This document shows positions 20,121 through 27,600 of a stretch of DNA of 48,773 nucleotides, one piece after another. Source of the DNA: a virus; the IMG/VR virus record IMGVR_UViG_3300026319_000008, positions 1-48,773 of that record. The stretch is one strand, 5' to 3'. Both the position numbers and the translations under genes were made by a program. The notes below the pieces were generated by a model. That model ran no database searches, was not told the origin of the DNA, and saw nothing but the letters and a program-made list of their open reading frames with translations. The first letter of the stretch is position 1, and each line of letters opens with the position of its first letter.

Positions 20121-21634
20121 TGGCCCGCATAATCTACACCGACCAAGAATCTCCCGATACCATTCGTGACAACTGGGTCGAGGACCAAATCTATAATGGT
20201 ATCGACGTACTCGCCACGCGTCAAGTCCTCGATGCACTCAAGCCCATGCTCGGCCCAGAGACCTCAGCGACCTACGACTTCTCTCGAGCCCTGCAAGGCC
20301 CAGCAATGGAGATGGGCCTCCGTGGTATCCTCGTTGACCAACACCAGAAAGCATTGGTCATCGATGATTTCTACGAGAAGATCGATGTGCTCGAGCGGAA
20401 CCTATCGCGGATTGTGCTTGAGGGTGTAGGCATGCCGGGGTTTAACTGGCGAAGCCCAAAGGACCTACAAGCATTGTTCTATGGTAAATTAGGCATCCCA
20501 CCCATCACCTTCAAGGGTAAGGTCACAACCGATCGTGGCGCACGAGATAAGCTCTATCAATACATGATCGCACGGCCGATCATCAACCACCTCAATATAA
20601 TCACTGAACTAGGGAAGAAGATCAATGTCCTCAAAACCGCAATCGACCCAGACGGACGGATACGCACGACTTATAACATTGCAGGCACAAATACTGGTCG
20701 ATTTAGTTCCTCATATTCCATATTCGGCACAGGTGGAAATCTTCAAAACATTGAGGAGTCTCTACGTTCAATATTCATCTCTGACCCCGGCTACAAGTTC
20801 GCAAAGTTCGACGCCAAGTCTGGAGAAAGCTTCATCGTTGGAGCCATCGAGTGGAACATCCTAGACGACTCAACTTACCTCGATGCCTGTGACACCGGCG
20901 ACCCCCACACCGCAGCAGCGCGCCTGTGCTGGCCCAAGATGCCGTGGACCGGAAACATGAAAGCCGACAAGAAGCTCGCGGATAACTCCGCTGCTCCATT
21001 CTATCGCCACCACACGCACCGCCAAGTTACCAAGAAGCTCGGCCACGCTAGCAATTATGGTGGGATGCCAGCAACCATCAGCACCCAAACCGGCCTCCCT
21101 CTCGACCTAGTAACCGCCTTTCAACCCGTGTACTTCCGCGCGTTCCCTGCACATCAAGAATGGCAAATGCACGTTGCGCAGCAGATCGCAACGAAGGGTT
21201 ACCTTACCAACCTCACCGGCCGCAAGCGCTGGTTCTGGGGCCGTCGTACCGACCCAGACACAGTCCGCGAAGCAATCGCCTACGACCCTCAAGGCTCCCT
21301 CGCGGATATCGTCAACCGTGCGATGCTCAACATATGGAGACAAAACTACACCATCATTGTCCTTCAAGATCACGATGCGATTACCGTTACCTACCCCGAA
21401 GCGATTGAAGACGAACTAATCCCACGCATCATGGCAGACCTTATAATCCGCATACCACTCAAACGCGGACGTGAATTAGCCATACCATACGATTGCAAGA
21501 CCGGTTGGAACAGGGGAGATTATGACGCAAAAACCAATCCAGAAGGACTCAAAGACTACACCGGGTCTGAAAAGCGCAAACGGCAAGCGCAAGCTGGAGT
21601 CTTGGATCGAGTCGTTCGTCGAGCATACGGATAA
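20120..21634 (+). CDS. DNA polymerase C-terminal part: exonuclease motif III plus family-A polymerase
   Basis: Replicative polymerase chain, 504 residues. It opens with the missing exonuclease motif III, YNGIDVLATRQV (25-36). The polymerase follows: motif A FAKFDAKSGES (near 227), motif B KKLGHASNYGG (near 304) and motif C LQDHDAITV (near 415). Catalytic Asp residues are present in motifs A and C. Its ATG shares one base with the upstream TAA, and a GGGAC ribosome site is nearby. The two chains must associate for proofreading, unless ribosomes shift frame to make one protein. The 3' end overlaps the next gene by 113 nt. Confidence 0.88.
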   Translation: MARIIYTDQESPDTIRDNWVEDQIYNGIDVLATRQVLDALKPMLGPETSATYDFSRALQGPAMEMGLRGILVDQHQKALVIDDFYEKIDVLERNLSRIVLEGVGMPGFNWRSPKDLQALFYGKLGIPPITFKGKVTTDRGARDKLYQYMIARPIINHLNIITELGKKINVLKTAIDPDGRIRTTYNIAGTNTGRFSSSYSIFGTGGNLQNIEESLRSIFISDPGYKFAKFDAKSGESFIVGAIEWNILDDSTYLDACDTGDPHTAAARLCWPKMPWTGNMKADKKLADNSAAPFYRHHTHRQVTKKLGHASNYGGMPATISTQTGLPLDLVTAFQPVYFRAFPAHQEWQMHVAQQIATKGYLTNLTGRKRWFWGRRTDPDTVREAIAYDPQGSLADIVNRAMLNIWRQNYTIIVLQDHDAITVTYPEAIEDELIPRIMADLIIRIPLKRGRELAIPYDCKTGWNRGDYDAKTNPEGLKDYTGSEKRKRQAQAGVLDRVVRRAYG

Positions 21635-22757
21635 TCTAGAGAGCCCCCTGCTGTTCAGGAAGTGGGCAGGCATCTTTACCATTGCAGCGGCCATGGAGAT
21701 GAAGTGCTTCCTACGAACTTCGTCGAATTTGTATCCAAACCTCTACGTATTCATCGTAGGCAACCCCGGAGTCGGGAAGAATAGAATCATCCGCGTAGCG
21801 AAGAGGTATATGAATGAGCTTCCAGAGTTTCATTTCGCTCCAACGAGTCTTACAGGCGCTGCACTTGTTGACACCCTTGCAATCTCGAAGCGCTTTATTG
21901 TACGTCTCCCGGATCCTCCGATCGAGTACAATAATACGGTTATTACTGCCGAAGAGCTTTCGGCGTTTATGCATAAATACGACGATGAGATGGTTGGCTT
22001 ACTCAGTGCGTTTTACGACCCCGATCCTTACGCGCAGTCACGGCGAGGACGAGATATCAAAATCAAGATCGATCACCCACAAGTGAACTTGATGTCCGGC
22101 ACCACTCCCAGCAACCTCATCCAACTAATGCCCGACAGCGCATGGGATCAAGGGTTCACCTCACGGGTGATTCTTGTTCACTCCGATGAGCGAGTGGTCG
22201 GTGATGACTTCGCACAGGAGTCACGAGACCTAGACACCAATCTGATCCATGATGTAAAGATGATAGGAACGCTCAATGGCGAGTTTAAGGTCACGCAAGA
22301 ATACCGAGACGCCATTAACAATTGGCGAGCGCTTGGGGAGCCTCCCGTCATCAACCATCCTAAGCTTCTCCATTACAAGACACGTCGACGTGTACACTTG
22401 TATAAACTATCGATGGTCTCGTGCGCGGATCGTAGCGACGTTCTGCTACTTACGAAGCAAGATTTCAATCGTGCTATGGGCTGGCTTCTGGAGGCCGAGT
22501 CCACAATGCCCGACATATTCACTGCCGGGGGGACCGGTACAGATTCACGGGCAATCGATGAAATCGCCCACTACATCAACGTAGCCGATAAGGGCGATGG
22601 AGTACCTGAACGCGTGATCGTAAACTTCGCCCGTACGCGAGTTCCAATGACATCCATCCTACGCATCATAGAGATCATGGTGGCCAGTGGCCAGATCACC
22701 ACTAAGGGCGTTGACCGTCACGGGCAAAGGTGGTTTAATACCACCACTCGGCATTAA
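21522..22757 (+). CDS. DUF3987-like ATPase, probable replicative helicase/primase component
   Basis: 411 residues, with a Walker A YVFIVGNPGVGKNRI near 72-87, a possible Walker B NTVITAEELSAFMHK, LMSGTTPSNLI as a sensor-like segment, and a C-terminal winged-helix-like part (MTSILRIIEIMVASGQITTK). The build resembles DUF3987 ATPases that sit beside phage polymerases. A strong ribosome site (GGGGAG) precedes the ATG although it lies 113 nt inside the polymerase gene. Its TAA overlaps the convergent late operon's last stop codon. Confidence 0.75.
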   Translation: MTQKPIQKDSKTTPGLKSANGKRKLESWIESFVEHTDNLESPLLFRKWAGIFTIAAAMEMKCFLRTSSNLYPNLYVFIVGNPGVGKNRIIRVAKRYMNELPEFHFAPTSLTGAALVDTLAISKRFIVRLPDPPIEYNNTVITAEELSAFMHKYDDEMVGLLSAFYDPDPYAQSRRGRDIKIKIDHPQVNLMSGTTPSNLIQLMPDSAWDQGFTSRVILVHSDERVVGDDFAQESRDLDTNLIHDVKMIGTLNGEFKVTQEYRDAINNWRALGEPPVINHPKLLHYKTRRRVHLYKLSMVSCADRSDVLLLTKQDFNRAMGWLLEAESTMPDIFTAGGTGTDSRAIDEIAHYINVADKGDGVPERVIVNFARTRVPMTSILRIIEIMVASGQITTKGVDRHGQRWFNTTTRH

Positions 22758-23041
22758 TCATGCTTGATAATAAACCCATTGCCATGTCGCAAGTCCTCAA
22801 TCCGCTGATCTAGAATATTCAACCGCTCTCCCTGCGAATCCATACGTACGGTCGCAACCGCTTGTTGAGTAATCACTACCATCAACGACTTCGCGACTTC
22901 CTTCAACTCCGTGATTTCCTTTTGCATGGTTAGGATACTCTCCGCGAACCGACCGGAACGGAACGCGTAGAACATACACGTTCCAGCCAATGAAGCTATC
23001 ACCGCAATGTCCCCAATGCGGATATTCCAATCGACCATCAT
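22754..23041 (-). CDS. Membrane-anchored coiled-coil protein, lysis region (95 aa)
   Basis: MMVDWNIRIGDIAVIASLAG begins an N-terminal membrane helix; the rest is a coiled coil (MQKEITELKEVAKSLMVVIT) with a polar end. The N-anchored coiled-coil form resembles i-spanins or small lysis accessories, but no outer-membrane lipoprotein partner was found. The ATG at 23041 has GGGGGG just upstream; an ATG at 23056 overlapping the previous stop (TAATG) is the alternative. It is the last gene of the late operon, converging on the early operon with overlapping stops. Confidence 0.6.
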   Translation of the reverse strand: MMVDWNIRIGDIAVIASLAGTCMFYAFRSGRFAESILTMQKEITELKEVAKSLMVVITQQAVATVRMDSQGERLNILDQRIEDLRHGNGFIIKHD

Positions 23042-23055
23042 GTCCCCCCACTCCA

Positions 23056-23397
23056 TTAGCCTTTAGCTATTTCCGCAACGGTTTGAATATCCTTGGTGGT
23101 AGGCGCTATCTTCGGCTGCGCCGCATCCACAGCAACGGCTGCTAAGGCCGAAGTGGCTTGGGCATTGACCGTCACCTTCTCGATCCCGGGCATTGCCAGT
23201 ACCTCTTTGACTTGACTGGTCTGTGAGGTGAGGATGGAGAGGATAGAAGCCAAGACAGTATTCCCAATAGTGGCTAAGGCAATCACTACCTTTGTTTCCT
23301 TAGCCCCAATGAGTTCGGTGAGTTGTGCTGTGGAACCTACAAGGACGCTCAGCACAGCAATGATGATCGCGATGATTTGGTTCCGCGTCAGGTTCAT
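23056..23397 (-). CDS. Putative holin (two membrane helices, 113 aa)
   Basis: MNLTRNQIIAIIIAVLSVLV and VVIALATIGNTVLASILSIL are two membrane helices separated by a short charged turn, followed by a soluble C-terminal part. Such class II-like topology next to an endolysin suggests a holin. AGGAG lies six bases before the ATG. No sequence family was recognised, so the call rests on topology and location. Confidence 0.55.
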   Translation of the reverse strand: MNLTRNQIIAIIIAVLSVLVGSTAQLTELIGAKETKVVIALATIGNTVLASILSILTSQTSQVKEVLAMPGIEKVTVNAQATSALAAVAVDAAQPKIAPTTKDIQTVAEIAKG

Positions 23398-23406
23398 GCA
23401 GGACTC

Positions 23407-23724
23407 CTATGCATTGCCGATGGTAGAGGGGTCAGCGACATGAGCAGCTGGGGCCAAGGCTGGCGTATTCGGTAGGCCCTTGCTGATGTGCTGGAGCAAC
23501 ATAACAAAGGACTGAAATGCATCCACTCCTTGACCAGCAGCGATGTCGTTAAGTGCCTTCTCAATGAATGGCACCACGGTGATAACCCAAGGCTGAACCA
23601 TTGCCACGATCGGCGCAGCGCCGGGTACGAACATTGAACTAACCCCAATGATCGTGGGTTCAACCTTCATCACGGCTTCGATAGCCTTCTCAGCGCCGCT
23701 AGCAACTTCCTGAACAGTAGTCAT
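23407..23724 (-). CDS. Hydrophobic small protein of the lysis region (105 aa)
   Basis: MTTVQEVASGAEKAIEAVMK, a moderately hydrophobic helix (VPGAAPIVAMVQPWVITVVP) and an Ala/Pro-rich end. AGGAG precedes the ATG. It lies between the endolysin and the putative holin; it could be a second holin-like or pinholin-type protein, or an unrelated late protein. No family identified. Confidence 0.6.
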   Translation of the reverse strand: MTTVQEVASGAEKAIEAVMKVEPTIIGVSSMFVPGAAPIVAMVQPWVITVVPFIEKALNDIAAGQGVDAFQSFVMLLQHISKGLPNTPALAPAAHVADPSTIGNA

Positions 23725-23779
23725 AACTCTCTCCTTTGCGCCTCGAATTGCAGTGATAGACCCAGCGCATCGAGGCCTA

Positions 23780-24430
23780 TCAAAGAGGGTGATCGAACCA
23801 AGAGGCTTCGGCCTCTCGACGCTTAGTGAGGGCTTCTAGGACTTGGCCTCCGGCGTGGTTGTATTGAAGTAGGTGGGACTTGGCTTCGTCGTACTTGCCG
23901 TCCTTGACTAAGGTCCCAAGGGTTTGTTGTTCCCAACCGGCACCAGCATTGTAGGTCAGGTCAGTTAAGGCTTGTTTGACACCGATTGGTGCCGAGGGCA
24001 CAAAGGTTGCTACTGATTGTGCGGCCTTGCCGATCTCCTCTGCCAATCGTCGCTCGGCCTCAGCTTGATCAATGACTTCACTAGGGCCAGAGGCTTTGGT
24101 CCCGTAGCCAATGGTGTATTGTTTGTAATCCCAATAGGCCTTAGCGGAGTAGCCTTCTTGTTTCTTCATGAAGTCCACTAAGCCTTGGTCTACTACGGTG
24201 GGGGCAGCAGCAGATGGCTTTGGGGTCACCACGGTAGGAGAGCCCACAGGCTTAGGAACCGAGGAGGGCGTCGGGATCAATTGTGGGGCGGCTGCGAACT
24301 GCGCAACCAACTGCGTTAACAGCTTAGCCTGTTCATGAAGAGCATCGATTACCTTCCACAGCAACCCTGCCATTCCTAGGAATACCACCAAGACAACAAA
24401 CCACGGAGCTAGCTGGAGGTATTCGGGCAT
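23780..24430 (-). CDS. Endolysin: GH24 (T4-type) lysozyme with N-terminal signal anchor
   Basis: Cleaves the peptidoglycan glycan backbone to release progeny. Of 216 residues, 9-28 form a membrane anchor (PWFVVLVVFLGMAGLLWKVI), 30-80 a linker, and 81-216 the lysozyme domain. The catalytic set matches T4 lysozyme spacing exactly: E92, eight residues, D101, five residues, T107. TYNAGAGWEQQTLGT and the C-terminal RREAEASWF are typical. An uncleaved anchor suggests a SAR-type or membrane-tethered endolysin that can export through Sec and may need only a pinholin. AAGGA lies seven bases upstream. Confidence 0.9.
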   Translation of the reverse strand: MPEYLQLAPWFVVLVVFLGMAGLLWKVIDALHEQAKLLTQLVAQFAAAPQLIPTPSSVPKPVGSPTVVTPKPSAAAPTVVDQGLVDFMKKQEGYSAKAYWDYKQYTIGYGTKASGPSEVIDQAEAERRLAEEIGKAAQSVATFVPSAPIGVKQALTDLTYNAGAGWEQQTLGTLVKDGKYDEAKSHLLQYNHAGGQVLEALTKRREAEASWFDHPL

Positions 24431-24433
24431 GAC

Positions 24434-24667
24434 TTATTCCTTCCCATCAATCGCTGGGTCGCCAGTATGAAAGGGTTTGAACGCTTCGGCGTCGGCCTTA
24501 CGTTCGGCAAGGGTTTCATCAGCGGACTCGACTCGCAAGGCGCCTGCATCTCGAGCCGTAACCACCGCTTCGGAGAGTGGTAGGACCCAATCCAATGGCA
24601 TGTTGGGCGGAATCTCTACCCCGTCAATGATAAGCGTTGCTTTGGTTATGTTAGTAATGACATACAT
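24434..24667 (-). CDS. Small late protein (77 aa)
   Basis: MYVITNITKATLIIDGVEIP begins a beta-rich N-terminus; the C-terminal half is acidic and helical (LSEAVVTARDAGALRVESAD). The start has GAGG upstream and the frame lies between the giant ejection protein and the endolysin. Small proteins with such a TLxIDGVxIPP beginning are common near phage tail genes and have no assigned function. Confidence 0.65.
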   Translation of the reverse strand: MYVITNITKATLIIDGVEIPPNMPLDWVLPLSEAVVTARDAGALRVESADETLAERKADAEAFKPFHTGDPAIDGKE

Positions 24668-24677
24668 CTCAGTTACC

Positions 24678-27600
24678 TCACTTCTTGAGTTTCGATTCGC
24701 CGGTGATGATACCTCGAGCCCAATCGCCAATGTTCTTGGGTTTCTGCTTGCCGCGCGCGACATCAACACCGAATTGAACAGTGCGACCAACTTGTGCTAA
24801 GGGTAATCCGGTTGCTAATCCAATCACGTTTCCAACGTGAGTAATGGGCTTATCAAGCCGCTCGTGTTTGTAAAGGTGCTTAGCATCGGTGTAGATCGAA
24901 CCAGCCGCCCCGAGCAACGATGCCAATGGCGACCGAGGTTGATACCCTTCCAAAGCATAATTAGCTGCGTCGCGCACGATGGGAATGGTTTGTAGTGGCT
25001 GCAACAGCAGCGCCTTCCCAATGATCTTAAACCACGAGTCATCTTCCTTACGAGTGTTGAATAAGGTTGCACCAAAGGCAGCACCAACTACCACAGAGCC
25101 AAGTCCGTTGACCATGAAGTTCTGAGCTTCGCCTCGACGTACATTCCCCGGTAATTGCCGTTGCCAATTATACATCGTGTTGAAGTACCCATAGAACATC
25201 GTGAGCATCTTCATACCTTCAGTAGATTGCATTATCGCTGGTAAGTCAACAACGCTGGCAGCGCCGTGGCGTTCACGTACGTACGAGTCCGCAATCAGAG
25301 CAGCCTCAGTTTCGGTCTTGCCTCGGCTGAGGGCTTTGTTGTACTGATCGACGAAGGTCGACACCCGAAACTCCTGCGAGACCTTTGCGATTGGAACAAA
25401 ACCCCACTGGACCGCCTTCTTTTGTAGGTCGCTGGCGTTCGGGTCAAGAGTAATACGATCAAGGGACTCACGGAAATCGCGGTCCATATTAAAAACCAGA
25501 TGGCGTATTTCATCGGACTTCTCCATTGCGAACTTGATGTTGGCGCTGCGGTTAGCAACATGGGATGCCCAAGCCACAGGATCAGGCACGCCAATATCAG
25601 GACTAAGGATGACCTTAAGGTTAAGCGGCAATACGTGACCGACAAGATTGATGCGGGTTCGACGCAGTGCATCGTTCATCGCACCAGTTGATGGGTCCTC
25701 GGAGTATTGATTAGCGACACGACGAAGCCAAGGGACAAGCTGTGCTTCGTACTCAGGACCATAGTGGTTTCGGATCGCTGCACGGATGCCCTTGTCGTAG
25801 AACACTCGACCAGCTTGAATCAGCGCGTCACGATAGGCGATGTCATGCATGGTCTGCTGCATTGTACCAGCAGCTTGCTCAAGGCTAGTGCTAATGTCAA
25901 CAAAGTCCACGTAGCCAGTGCGTTCTTTAAGGTGCCCCTTCGCAGTCGCTGCACGGAAGTAGTTGTTACCGAACACGCCATCGTCAGTGGGCCTTCGATC
26001 TTCGATCACGCCAATGTCACTGCGGATGCGATCATAGTGCACCGGCCAATAGCCGCCCTCAATCGTACCGTGCGGTGTATCAAACGCAGCCCTCTCAACC
26101 ATCTTAGGCACAACACCCGAAGTGCTTCGTGACACATCGTCCATCTTCTCGCGCCAACCCTCAAAGGGCTTCCACATCTGCTTCACGAAATCCCAATCGG
26201 CCGCTGTGGCATGCTTGTCAATGAGGCCTTTGATCTGAGCTTCGTAGAGTGGGAATTCATCCTTCGTAAGCCGTCGACCGAACTTAGCCATGGCTGCGCC
26301 TTGGACGTACTTGCCGATGTTGCTGCGGCTGCCCCAATTGAGCATGACTTGGATTAGGTTCTCACGGGTCATGTCGTAGGGTGCACGTTCACCAACTAGA
26401 CCAGTGCGTGGATCAACGATGATGTCCTGATTGATCGTATCGTTGAGGGACTTCCGCCACTTGTGGTCGAAGCTGCCACGCACGTCCCGGAAGTGTTGCG
26501 CGAGGTCAGTCTTAAGATCGAAGTCGAAGGCCTTGCTGTGCATCATTGGCACGATCACAGCCTGATACAGCGGACCCAGTTCCTTGCGAAGATCAAGGTC
26601 CTTAACCAACTCCTCCATGCGGGTGAGTTGCGCATCGAAGGCATAGATATAGCGGCCCTTGCCTTCCTTGCCTAGCGATGCATCCGTGCGTAGTGGCAGC
26701 ATGCGAATGTTGTCAATCACCCCTTGTCGGAACTCTTGCCAATCCTTCTTCTCACCAGCGATCTCAATGTTGCGGACCTTACGGCCGATGTGATTGAGCG
26801 AGGTGATCGCATCCATAAAGTCACGCATCTCAGCGACGTTCATGGCGTCAAGCTGCTTCACCTGACCGTCCTGAATGGCTTCGCTGACCGCTGGGTCCCA
26901 ACCCTCACGGGCACGAGCTTCCACATACTTCGGCAGCGTGCTCTCACCAGTCTCCTTGCCATAATACCCCTTAGATGCAAGGATTTCATCTAGGCTGCGC
27001 TTGACCGGGATGCCAGCATCAGCTAGCAGCCCATGGATGAAGTCTAGTGCAGCAGGGTCTACAGCTTTAACCTCACGCTTACTTAAGCGCCCAGCCAGCT
27101 TCTCGAACTTCTCGACTTGCATCTCAAACTCGATTGCGTGCTTCGCAAGAAGCGTCGAGTAGTACTGTTGTTGCTTAGCACGGAATGCACCCTCAGGATC
27201 CTTCTTAAGCAGCGACATCTCAAGCGCATCGCCTGCACGCTTAGTGATGCGAAGGAATGCATCGGAGTTGACCGCGCTGACAGGGTATGTCTCAAACTCC
27301 TCAGCGACGCGAGCCTTGATTGTGGCTTGATCGAGTGGAACCTGCTTGGCTTGCATACCATAGTACAACGTCTCTTCATGGAGCATATTCAACTGCGTTT
27401 CAGACGCCACTTGCTCCTTCACCGCGTCCATTATGTTCTCATCAAGCACCCCATACTTCTGCCGCATCTGTCGATCAGTTTCAATATCAATCACTCGTCG
27501 CTTAAACTCGATAGGCCGCATCCCGGACTGGCGCCTAATCTCCGACAGGCCCGAGAGATGGCTGATAAGCGTTGCGCCGTCAGGGAAGCCGAACAGGCCT

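Noticed and set aside
22721-22745. TTGACCGTCACGGGCAAAGG resembling the repeat
   Set aside because: Several mismatches and fully inside the DUF3987-like coding frame, with no nearby start or promoter.
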